The notes under the pieces: generated by a model | What the model saw: the letters and a program-made list of their open reading frames with translations, nothing else | Database searches by the model: none | Told to the model about the DNA's origin: nothing | Translations under genes and position numbers: made by a program | NCBI GenBank assembly: GCA_905479545.1 | Contig: CAJQNE010000282.1 | Coordinates: 1-13,005 of the forward strand | Source: an uncultured Gammaproteobacteria bacterium | Lineage (GTDB): Bacteria; Pseudomonadota; Gammaproteobacteria; CAJQNE01 | DNA: 13,005 bases | Direction of reading: 5' to 3' | Shown: positions 1 through 6,603 of the stretch, piece after piece | How the letters are laid out: each line of letters starts with the position of its first letter | How positions within the stretch are numbered: the stretch's first letter is position 1

Positions 1-1
1 C

Positions 2-763
2 GGGTTGCTATTCGATGACCAGGGCAACCCGATGAGCCCTACGCACACGCGCAAGGGGTCGAGGCGATACCGATATTACGTTAGCCAAGCCGTGCTGCAA
101 TTTAGGGAAAACGACGTTGGGACAGTAAAGCGAATATCTGCCCAAAAGCTCGAATCAGCGGTGCTAAGAGAAGTTCTGGCTTTATTCAAGAATCCGAAGC
201 GACTGCATCAAGCACTGGGCGAACCTACCCTCGATGCAGGTCTAGCGAGTCAAATATCCAAGTCTGCAAAAATTGCGCACGACGTGTGGGAGACTCAGTC
301 TACGTCCCAAACTATTGCGAGCCTTAAGCAAACTATCGCTCGCGCGACGGTTCAACGCACCGGTGTAACTATCGAATTTATTCGCAGCGGCCTCGCATCT
401 TTTGTGATTGAAGAAAACCGTGAAATCGAAGCTCCTGATGACCACTACGTCGTCGAGATGAAGATGCGATTTAAGACTGCGGGCGTTGAGCCCAGCGCGG
501 TTTTGGCTGAATCCACCACTCCCGTTGCAAGCTCTGTCCGCTCACTTCAACAGGCTGTATTGCGAGGCTTGAGGTGGAATGAACAGCTGCTTAAAGGGGA
601 GGTGTCATCGCTTACTGCGGTAGCCAAGCGCGAGGGAGTGACTCAACCTTACGTGGGACGGTTAGTCCGGCTCGCTACACTGGACATAGATATCCTTGAA
701 CGCATAGCTCGAGGCGATGTACCGGCAGGGTTAACATTGGAAGCATTAAAGTGGTATTCCTAA
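2..763 (+). CDS. Large serine recombinase, C-terminal part (5' end outside window)
   Basis: This is the C-terminal portion of a large serine site-specific recombinase; the frame is open to the left edge, so the catalytic resolvase domain lies outside. The visible start reads G-L-L-F-D-D followed by GNPMSPTHTRKGSRRYRYYVS, which is the stretch around the recombinase zinc-ribbon region typical of this family. The last 60 or so residues hold a helix-turn-helix-like segment (LTAVAKREGVTQPYVGRLVR) followed by LDIDILERIARGDVPAGLTLEAL, a C-terminal DNA-binding pattern seen in many phage- and island-borne recombinases. No Cys is visible in this part. Such enzymes integrate, excise or invert DNA at short att sites. 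The gene is convergent with the ATPase operon and ends only 31 bp from it. It suggests that the left part of the window is mobile. Whether it moved the defence operon is inference. Confidence 0.85.
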   Translation, partial: GLLFDDQGNPMSPTHTRKGSRRYRYYVSQAVLQFRENDVGTVKRISAQKLESAVLREVLALFKNPKRLHQALGEPTLDAGLASQISKSAKIAHDVWETQSTSQTIASLKQTIARATVQRTGVTIEFIRSGLASFVIEENREIEAPDDHYVVEMKMRFKTAGVEPSAVLAESTTPVASSVRSLQQAVLRGLRWNEQLLKGEVSSLTAVAKREGVTQPYVGRLVRLATLDIDILERIARGDVPAGLTLEALKWYS

Positions 764-794
764 CATCACGGAACCCGCGATCAAAATATTAGCG

Positions 795-2729
795 TTAAAG
801 CTGAGAATCCAGCGAGTTCTCTTTTAACAACTTGCGATCATTGCTCAACCTGATCACGACCCTATCCTTATACTCAACCGGGAGCTTGCCAACACCAGTA
901 GAGAGCAGTATCTGGAAATTTTCTGATGCAGGAATTCGCTCAATCTGCCTAAAATTTTTGATCAAATTTTCTCGGTCTATCCCAGCAGTCTCCGGCGTAT
1001 CAACCAACAGCAAACAGGGAAATGGTATAGATTTTTCTACCCCAAGCTTTAGCAATGTCAGATAGTAAAGAAATCGCTTTGGCACATCGGCGCTAGCTTC
1101 CCGATACTCACCATTGTTGATCACGGGTAAGTAGGTATCGGTATCGAGGTGGGCGTCACGACAATCTTCAAGCACAGCTTGCATCATAGCGGCGTAGCTA
1201 GTGTCGAAATCCTGAATACGACCAGTTAGTTCTTGGCGAGCAGCGGCGTCCAGCGAAGCCACTTTCGAGCGAGCAGCCTCTACCACGGTTTGGGCAGAAT
1301 TCAGCTTGCGCTGGTAAGCCGCAAGCTTTTCCTCCAACTTCAATGCCTGCTCCAACTCGCCAATTTGGTCACGCACATCTATCAGCGTATCTTGAACCTG
1401 TTCCAAATGCTCTCCAGGTGACCACGCCTCGCTGGCCTGATCAGCCGCATCAACAAACTTTCCACGCAGGCGTTGTACATTATCAGTCACAGCCGTTAAC
1501 TCACGTGCGACATCCTCAATATCAATTCGGATATCCTCCCCCGCCTGACTCAATGTCTGCAAGGACTTCGTTTTCGAAGAAAGAATCTCTAGATATTCAT
1601 TCGCTGAATAGAAAAACCTTTGATACTGCTGCTCATCGATTAAAGATCCGCATACACATTTCCCGGCAGGACGCTCAACGGTGCCAAGGCAGTAGGGACA
1701 GGTATCGGCAGAAAATAACTTTAACTGCTCATGAGTAAAAATTATTTTCTCAATCCGGCTTATATCATCACGGAGAACAGACAAAACCTCTCCTAAACGG
1801 GCTCTCTCGCTATATAGCTCACTAAGCCGCGTATCCAGACTACTTCTGCGCTGCAGTGCTATTTCAAACTCCCGCTTAGACACCTCGACACCAGCCACAA
1901 CCTCGCTACTACGAATCCCCTCACTCAGTAGTGCAGCCCGCTCTGCAGTCAACTTGAAAACTTGCTCGTTAAGTTCAGCTAGTTTCGCTCTTAAATGCAC
2001 ACTATTTACTACATCTTGAATACCATTCTCTCGAGACATGTGAGTAACTATGTCGCTATATTCTTTAACAACAAGCTTGGCTGCTTCCCAGTCTCGCTCA
2101 GCTTTTTTCAATTCAGCCATGGCCACGTACAGTGACGAAAGGGTTTTTCCAACGAGAATTTGGAATATCGCTCGCCTGACCTCAAGCGAGTCTGAAACAA
2201 AGTTCGAGCTAAGGTCTGCGGGCTTGAATATTCCATGAGGGTCCGGGCTTTGGTTATGAAAAATCAACCTGGACAAGTCAGAAAAGCTTAGTTTGAACGT
2301 ACGGCTCCCCTGCGTAATATCAACAACAGGAATGTCTAGCTTTTCTAGCAACCAGTCCGAAAATGTTAGCTGATCGCCTCGACGAAAAACCGGATATGTT
2401 TTAACCAACTCGGATTCATCTGCAATTGATTTTACTGCAATCGAATTGTTACCAATCCGACGAACCACACTGTACGGTTTTTGATTTACATAAATGGTCA
2501 AACTTACTAAGTTATTTGTATCGCCCACAATCTCCTTGTGAGCATTGTTAGAATTACTATCAAACTCAGGCACACGGCCACCTAAGCCAAAATATATCAG
2601 ATTGAAGAAAGTAGACTTTCCGCTGCCATTCGGTCCCTCAATAACCGATAGCCCTTGATCGAATTTTGGAGAAATAAATCGGTAGTTGTCGCCTAAGTAC
2701 TGTACTTGGCGAATAGCTAGAGTACCCAC
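795..2729 (-). CDS. SMC/Rad50-like ATPase of a Lamassu/ABC-3C-type defence operon (LmuB/DdmC-like)
   Basis: A 644-residue ATPase of the SMC/Rad50 ABC superfamily. The Walker A motif GPNGSGKST spans residues 32-40 with Lys38. Long helical, charged segments (about 200-340 and 365-500) look like two coiled-coil arms. Between them sits a Cys4 cluster, CPYC at 344-347 and CVC at 358-360, placed where a zinc hook or hinge would be. The C-terminal half of the ATPase head carries LLLVDTPETAGID with Asp577 as Walker B; the usual following Glu is Thr, with Glu580 two residues further on. In Lamassu and ABC-3C systems this subunit senses or clamps DNA and controls an attached effector. The GTG start is supported by a strong GAGGAGT six bases upstream; it overlaps the preceding gene by 13 bp, so the two are probably translated together. 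The family assignment to ABC/SMC is firm; the specific Lamassu label is inferred from gene order and the nuclease fragment. Confidence 0.85.
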   Translation of the reverse strand: MGTLAIRQVQYLGDNYRFISPKFDQGLSVIEGPNGSGKSTFFNLIYFGLGGRVPEFDSNSNNAHKEIVGDTNNLVSLTIYVNQKPYSVVRRIGNNSIAVKSIADESELVKTYPVFRRGDQLTFSDWLLEKLDIPVVDITQGSRTFKLSFSDLSRLIFHNQSPDPHGIFKPADLSSNFVSDSLEVRRAIFQILVGKTLSSLYVAMAELKKAERDWEAAKLVVKEYSDIVTHMSRENGIQDVVNSVHLRAKLAELNEQVFKLTAERAALLSEGIRSSEVVAGVEVSKREFEIALQRRSSLDTRLSELYSERARLGEVLSVLRDDISRIEKIIFTHEQLKLFSADTCPYCLGTVERPAGKCVCGSLIDEQQYQRFFYSANEYLEILSSKTKSLQTLSQAGEDIRIDIEDVARELTAVTDNVQRLRGKFVDAADQASEAWSPGEHLEQVQDTLIDVRDQIGELEQALKLEEKLAAYQRKLNSAQTVVEAARSKVASLDAAARQELTGRIQDFDTSYAAMMQAVLEDCRDAHLDTDTYLPVINNGEYREASADVPKRFLYYLTLLKLGVEKSIPFPCLLLVDTPETAGIDRENLIKNFRQIERIPASENFQILLSTGVGKLPVEYKDRVVIRLSNDRKLLKENSLDSQL

Positions 2730-3253
2730 GCGCGGACTCCTCGATTGACATAAACACGATCTACAAATGTCTCCATTGTTAAAGTGCTTATCCTAGGCAC
2801 TAGACCTCTAAGAGATTTCGCATTTTTCCGTTCCAGATCAAATAATTCGTTATTAAAGAAATCAGCGCTTATCGAATCGTAATTCAAGGCCACATCGACC
2901 GACCCACGGTTTGCGGTAGACGGAGTCGCGGTAATCAAGCTGCGCTGATCCATAGACAAAAGTAGCTTGTATATCTCCCGCTTCAACGACTCCCCCTTAG
3001 AGAAAGCAGCGAAGAGCAGCTCTCTATCAACAGCATTCTCAACTTCCTTATTCTGGCTACGGTCAAGGATACTTAGCAGACGAGAATCAGATACGAACTG
3101 AATAACGTGAGCTAACTTGCGATGATCCCGAAACATTGACCCACGAGGCGGAAAAATACGCAGCGCCAAAAGAATGCTATAACTAAGAAAATAAAAATCC
3201 TCACCCACTAAGTGATTTAGCCTGCGCAGGTCTTCTACTTTATTTTCAGGCAT
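2717..3253 (-). CDS. Small middle component of the SMC-like defence operon (LmuC/DdmB or ABC-3C middle-component-like)
   Basis: A protein of about 178 residues between the split nuclease and the ATPase gene. I do not recognise a catalytic motif. It is rich in helices, and a central segment (DRELLFAAF...LKREIYKLLLSMDQRSLITAT) is compatible with a winged-helix fold. The ABC-3C middle components and MukE/kleisin-associated proteins have such folds, and they link the ATPase to the effector. The ATG at 3253 is chosen because it overlaps the upstream stop codon in the string ATGCCTGA, typical of translational coupling. In-frame ATG and TTG codons at 3277 and 3280 are alternatives that would give a 35 bp overlap. 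No clear Shine-Dalgarno sequence is seen for any of them. The gene ends TAG inside the start of the ATPase gene. The role is inferred from position and size; the existence of the gene is well supported by its length and by both overlaps. Confidence 0.7.
   Translation of the reverse strand: MPENKVEDLRRLNHLVGEDFYFLSYSILLALRIFPPRGSMFRDHRKLAHVIQFVSDSRLLSILDRSQNKEVENAVDRELLFAAFSKGESLKREIYKLLLSMDQRSLITATPSTANRGSVDVALNYDSISADFFNNELFDLERKNAKSLRGLVPRISTLTMETFVDRVYVNRGVRAWVL
2736..2742 (-). promoter_or_regulatory. Ribosome binding site of the SMC-like ATPase gene
   Basis: The minus strand reads GAGGAGT, followed by six bases and a GTG codon. It lies inside the end of the upstream small gene and decides the GTG start at 2729 for the ATPase. 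It is the best Shine-Dalgarno sequence in this operon. Confidence 0.7.
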
Positions 3254-4157
3254 TATCAAATGCCAAGTAACAGTCATCAAATAAGGTCAATACAGCACCA
3301 CGAATAGCTTCTTCGTCCGCTATTTGATATGTCCATGTAGATGACAGGTCACTCATTCTCATCACAGAAGCGTTTACTAATGCTGTTAGACAATCATCCA
3401 CTTCAACGTCAGACATCGCCGACTCCATGACCGAGGACAGCTGCTCAAGCTCATCTTGGCACGCGTTTAGCACTCTAAGCTGCAGAGACACATACTCTTT
3501 CCCATATGCGTCTTTTTCGTGTCTTGCCAAAGCGATTTTTCGAGCAAGTCGCGACAACCGTTGCATTGGGTAGTTAGGCGCAACCGCTAACACTTTGTCC
3601 GAAAGGTTACGCTTATCCGTAACAGGCTCATGCTCCCATTCACGATGAGCAGGGTCGATTCTATCCTCACGTTGCTGAGCGAGAATTTCCAGGAAAATAT
3701 TCTTGATATCGGCGGGCCCAACTATCCGCTCAACAGCGCTACTAGAGTGTGAACGTTTTTCAAGAAGGTCAGTGATGGCAGCGAGCAGGTAGATTTCTAA
3801 TCCCTCATGCCGGTGGTCAAAATACGGACTTTCGCGAACAACACCCAATGCCTCGCTTTCGATTTCGTCGTTACTCTGCTGCCCGAAGGTCCATTCAATT
3901 TTTTCTAAAAAAGACCGAAAAACTGGGATAGACCATGTAGAGAAGGGCGGGGAAATCGCCTCACCTTTGGCACGACCGGTGTATTGCGCCACGTACTCGT
4001 TCTCTATCAATCGTTTAGCCACCGCCACTTCCACATCAGATAGTCGCGTACCTTCTGCAAGCTTTCCCAGTATCTGAAAACTGGAACCAGCATGCAGAAG
4101 ATCGGCCTCAGTAAGAATACTGCTTGTTTTCTTCGACAGATACCGGTTCGTCACCAC
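3246..4157 (-). CDS. C-terminal part of a probably split nuclease/effector (LmuA/Cap4-like)
   Basis: A 303-codon frame that lies in the operon directly after the nuclease-like fragment and overlaps its end by 50 bp in another frame. The only start candidates at its beginning are two adjacent GTG codons, immediately preceded by an in-frame TGA, with no Shine-Dalgarno sequence in front. The protein is helical and charged, with conserved-looking stretches such as FRSFLEKIEWTFG, LAAITDLLEKRS and VGPADIKNIFLEIL. These resemble the region that follows the nuclease domain in Cap4/DUF4297-type effectors, where a helical C-terminal part docks onto the middle component and ATPase. I see no catalytic motif in it. 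The most economical reading is that it and the 72-residue fragment upstream once formed one effector of roughly 365 or more residues. A separate, independently translated subunit is possible. The lack of a ribosome binding site argues against that. Confidence 0.6.
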   Translation of the reverse strand: MVTNRYLSKKTSSILTEADLLHAGSSFQILGKLAEGTRLSDVEVAVAKRLIENEYVAQYTGRAKGEAISPPFSTWSIPVFRSFLEKIEWTFGQQSNDEIESEALGVVRESPYFDHRHEGLEIYLLAAITDLLEKRSHSSSAVERIVGPADIKNIFLEILAQQREDRIDPAHREWEHEPVTDKRNLSDKVLAVAPNYPMQRLSRLARKIALARHEKDAYGKEYVSLQLRVLNACQDELEQLSSVMESAMSDVEVDDCLTALVNASVMRMSDLSSTWTYQIADEEAIRGAVLTLFDDCYLAFDNA

Positions 4158-4326
4158 TCAGTATTGCGCTATCTTCAATAAACTCCAAAGCACAATACGT
4201 CTGTGCCTTCGGCTGCTCGGCAATTTGATTCAGTAGCCGTATAGCTGCGCGCAGTTTTTGGAACCGGAAACCTTTGGTCTTATCACCAGCTTCTCGAGAA
4301 ATCGGCGCGAGCACAGTCGCACTCAT
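4108..4326 (-). CDS. N-terminal fragment of a PD-(D/E)xK-type dsDNA nuclease (Cap4/DUF4297/LmuA-like)
   Basis: A 72-residue frame from ATG 4326; a TTG at 4344 would add six residues. It shows GDKTKGFRFQKLRAAIRLL, which matches the N-terminal helix of Cap4/DUF4297-like nucleases (a glycine-aromatic-Arg-aromatic-Gln pattern before a helix). Next comes LEFIED with Glu51-Asp52, then VSVEENKQYS with Glu66 and Lys68. The acidic pair followed by ExK and KQY fits the catalytic core of restriction-endonuclease-fold effectors, which degrade DNA when the partner ATPase is triggered. The frame stops at TGA only six codons after the ExK, while family members continue for several hundred residues. The downstream 303-codon frame is offset by +1. 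The nuclease call rests on motif recall, not alignment. The fragment is probably a broken or recoded gene rather than a complete small protein. Confidence 0.5.
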   Translation of the reverse strand: MSATVLAPISREAGDKTKGFRFQKLRAAIRLLNQIAEQPKAQTYCALEFIEDSAILSGDEPVSVEENKQYSY

Positions 4327-4914
4327 TGTTTGTGAGTCAGACAAACGTACATCGTTGGCAACCTTGCACTGAAAGTGACTCCGCGATTTTGGAAAAAAAG
4401 CAATAGAAAATCCGAGTAGACCGCTATCCGACGTCGCTGTAGGCGGTTCCCCACCTCCCCATTGTGCGGGTTGGCCAACTCAGTTGTGCATTGATCGTTA
4501 ATCTACGCTACCAACTAGATAACAAGCAACGACACCGCTCTACTGATTCCAAAGCGACCATAGTCCTTATACAAACTGAATTTGAGTTCGGAGCATGCTC
4601 AGGGAGGTAATAAACATCTGTTGGCCAACAGCCTTCGTGCAGGTAGGTCCGGCACGACACTCTTCGAAAGAGTAGATTTTTTGGAATTGGATAACGAATT
4701 TCACCGCAAGAAGTTTGAGCGGTGAACTCTTGAGCACTAGGTTGAGTCAAACTGACTTAGAGCGCTGTAGAGATAGCAACAACTCTGACCATGCAATATC
4801 GCGGCAAGGCATTAAGATCGCTGCTGCGGAGACTAATAACTCAACGCAAAGCTTTTGATTTATAAAGTAAATAGTGTCCCGGCATCAAACCAGACTACCG
4901 GAGCACAGACTATA
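4327..4914. other. Intergenic stretch between the defence operon and tRNA-Ser
   Basis: About 590 bp without a convincing gene. It must hold the promoter of the minus-strand operon, but I could not find a good -35/-10 pair. An 80-codon TTG-started minus-strand frame at 4508-4750 has many Cys residues, no ribosome binding site and no recognisable motif, and is not called. The stretch touches the 3' end of the tRNA gene, so it may contain one end of an integrated element. I see no obvious duplicate of the tRNA 3' end inside it. Confidence 0.5.
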
Positions 4915-5004
4915 TGGCGGAGAGAGAGGGATTCGAACCCTCGATACGAATTAACGTATACACGCTTTCCAGGCGTGCGCCTTCAGCCGCTCAGCCACCT
5001 CTCC
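4915..5004 (-). tRNA. tRNA-Ser (GGA)
   Basis: The minus strand folds as a class II tRNA of 90 nt including an encoded CCA. The acceptor strands GGAGAGG and TCTCTCC pair with one G-T pair, with discriminator G before CCA at 4915-4917. The D arm has TGGCTGAGCGGCTGA. The anticodon stem CACGC/GCGTG encloses CTGGAAA, giving anticodon GGA (plus-strand 4968-4970), which reads UCC and UCU. A long variable arm follows, as in serine tRNAs, then GAGGG-TTCGAAT-CCCTC as the T arm. The 3' end faces the AT-rich accessory region. Confidence 0.97.
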
Positions 5005-5106
5005 GCAGGCCTGCTAATGGCTTACGCTTTAGCAGGGGCGGCGATTCTAGGCAGATTATCCGGGCAACACAAACGGTGTTGTTTACGTAGCAATATAACT
5101 GCCCAT

Positions 5107-5142
5107 AAAAAAGCCCCGAAACCAGCAGGCGGCGGGGCTTTT
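5107..5142 (-). terminator. Intrinsic terminator after the dapA-lipoprotein operon
   Basis: A perfect 10 bp stem, AAAAGCCCCG at 5109-5118 with CGGGGCTTTT at 5133-5142, encloses a 14-base loop. On the minus strand it ends in a run of six T. It lies 20 bp after the stop of the lipoprotein gene, so it ends the dapA transcript before tRNA-Ser. Confidence 0.9.
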
Positions 5143-5162
5143 AGAGCTCATTCAGGCTAGCC

Positions 5163-5504
5163 CTAAATTTCGTTTATCTCTGAGCGACGACGCAGTTCTT
5201 GCAAGGAACGGCGGTCGCGCTTCACCTCAACAGTAGGCAGTGCGGGTGGCGCAGCGACGCAGGTTTTTTCGCCATCGGCGGAGCCTGCTGGTTTGTAAGC
5301 CAGGCGCTCTTCGCCAGGAATGGCCATGGCTTTATCCTGTGGCGGTTGGCTCAGGCCAGCTGGCACAATCAAATCAGGCAGGCGCTCGGTTTGGGCGTAC
5401 GCCGGATTAGTCTGGCAGCGACGGCTGCCACTGCAAGCGGTTAACGCCAGCGCTAATACAGCAAAGCCCGCGATGCGGAATGTAGTTTGCGTAATGTTCT
5501 TCAT
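5163..5504 (-). CDS. Short BamC-like outer-membrane lipoprotein
   Basis: A 113-residue lipoprotein. Residues 1-23 are a signal peptide (basic start, hydrophobic core FAVLALALTA) and the lipobox L-T-A-C places the lipidated Cys at 24, so the mature protein is probably sorted to the outer membrane. The segment LPDLIVPAGLSQPPQDKAMAIP resembles the extended N-terminal region of BamC (NlpB), which in Escherichia coli lies along BamD in the outer-membrane protein assembly machine. Position supports this, since dapA followed by bamC is the enterobacterial order. The protein is about a third of the usual BamC length and lacks room for the two helix-grip domains. A terminator 20 bp downstream shows the gene is not cut by the accessory region. 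The intergenic distance to dapA is 36 bp, consistent with an operon. The lipoprotein call is firm and the BamC kinship probable. Confidence 0.8.
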   Translation of the reverse strand: MKNITQTTFRIAGFAVLALALTACSGSRRCQTNPAYAQTERLPDLIVPAGLSQPPQDKAMAIPGEERLAYKPAGSADGEKTCVAAPPALPTVEVKRDRRSLQELRRRSEINEI

Positions 5505-5540
5505 AAAAATAATCTTACAGCAGTTGTTGCTAAGACCCGA

Positions 5541-6428
5541 CTACGAGGTAGTGAGTTCAATGCCCGCGGCAGCTAGTGCATCGCGAACTTCAGCGTGATA
5601 TTCATCAGCTAGCTTGGTGAGCGGTAAGCGCAGCATATGCCCACAACGCCCCATTTCTGCCAACGCCCATTTCACCGGAATCGGGTTACTCTCACAAAAT
5701 AATGATTTACCCAACGGCTGCAACGTCGCATCAATTTTTGCAGCCGCAGCCCGGTCACCCGCCAGCGCTGCTGCGCAAAGCTGCGCCATGGCAGCCGGCG
5801 CTACATTAGCCGTTACGGAAATATTGGCCTTCGCACCACCGAGAATGTACTCCATCGCCGTAGCGTCATCACCAGAATACACATCAAAATCAGCAGGACA
5901 GCTGTCGATGAGCTGAGCCAGTCGCGGCATTTCGGCCGTCGCTTCTTTTATGCCAACGATATTGTCGATAGGCGCAAGACGGGCAACCGTTTCCGGCTTC
6001 ATATCGCAACTGGTGCGGCCCGGAACGTTATAGAGAATTTGCGGCAAATCGCAGGCTTCGGCGACCGTTTTATAGTGCAGGTACAAGCCTTCCTGAGTTG
6101 GCTTATTGTAATACGGAGTTACCAGTAATGCCGCTGATGCACCGACGCTTTGCGCGGCACGGGTTAACTCAATCGCTTCCGAGGTGGCATTGGAGCCAGT
6201 GCCGGCGATAACCGGAATACGGCCCGCTGAGTACTCAACCGTCAGGCCAATCACATCGGTGTGCTCGTGGTGATCCAGCGTTGCCGCCTCACCGGTGGTG
6301 CCAACCGAAATTATCGCGCTCGTGCCACTTTCAATGTGCCATTCCACCAGTTGTTTTAAGGCGTCACGGTCCACACTGCCATCGGCCATCATTGGCGTAA
6401 CCAGAGCTACCATACTGCCAGTAAACAT
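5541..6428 (-). CDS. dapA: 4-hydroxy-tetrahydrodipicolinate synthase
   Basis: DapA condenses pyruvate with L-aspartate-4-semialdehyde, the first committed step to diaminopimelate and lysine, in the cytoplasm. The 295-residue product is of normal length. Counting from the chosen ATG it keeps Thr44-Thr45 in SVGTTGEA, Tyr107 in TPYYNKP, Tyr133 and Arg138 in LYNVPGRT, and the Schiff-base Lys161 in VGIKEAT. These are exactly the numbers of the E. coli enzyme. The longer frame up to 6479 would add 17 residues without homology. The ATG at 6428 has a GGAGA at the right distance and is preferred. The gene heads an operon with the short lipoprotein gene and is divergent from gcvR, with about 175 bp between them for both promoters. 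Confidence 0.97.
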   Translation of the reverse strand: MFTGSMVALVTPMMADGSVDRDALKQLVEWHIESGTSAIISVGTTGEAATLDHHEHTDVIGLTVEYSAGRIPVIAGTGSNATSEAIELTRAAQSVGASAALLVTPYYNKPTQEGLYLHYKTVAEACDLPQILYNVPGRTSCDMKPETVARLAPIDNIVGIKEATAEMPRLAQLIDSCPADFDVYSGDDATAMEYILGGAKANISVTANVAPAAMAQLCAAALAGDRAAAAKIDATLQPLGKSLFCESNPIPVKWALAEMGRCGHMLRLPLTKLADEYHAEVRDALAAAGIELTTS

Positions 6429-6433
6429 AATTT

Positions 6434-6438
6434 TCTCC
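6434..6438 (-). promoter_or_regulatory. Ribosome binding site deciding the dapA start
   Basis: GGAGA on the minus strand, five bases before ATG 6428. It supports the 295-residue start MFTGSMVALVTP over the longer frame. Confidence 0.7.
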
Positions 6439-6557
6439 GCGCAGCTGAGCTGCCTTAAACGTTGGTGGAAGCCGCGCATAGTACGTTAGCGAGCGAGCTA
6501 AAACCATGCTTGTAAGCGCTCAGGCTCAGCTACTTGTTACTCCACAACCTTCAGCCT

Positions 6558-6566
6558 TGCTACACT
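6558..6566 (+). promoter_or_regulatory. Possible extended -10 element of gcvR
   Basis: TGCTACACT matches an extended -10 (TGn plus a near-consensus hexamer) 37 bases before the gcvR start. No good -35 hexamer is seen at the expected distance, so this is a weak call. Confidence 0.25.
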
Positions 6567-6603
6567 CCCGCGACTTTCTTCACAAAACTGAGACAGCGCG
6601 GGT

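Noticed and set aside
1343..1738. 131-codon plus-strand frame inside the ATPase gene
   Set aside because: It lies antisense to a well-supported ATPase coding region and has no motif; a shadow frame.
4508..4750. 80-codon minus-strand frame with several Cys, upstream of the defence operon
   Set aside because: TTG start, no ribosome binding site, no recognisable motif and an odd composition; most likely chance.
4855..5160. 101-codon plus-strand frame containing RERDSNPRYELTYTR
   Set aside because: This is the antisense translation of tRNA-Ser and the terminator, a well-known false gene.
6429..6479. 17-residue N-terminal extension of DapA
   Set aside because: The extension has no homology to DapA, and the ATG at 6428 has its own ribosome binding site and gives standard residue numbering.
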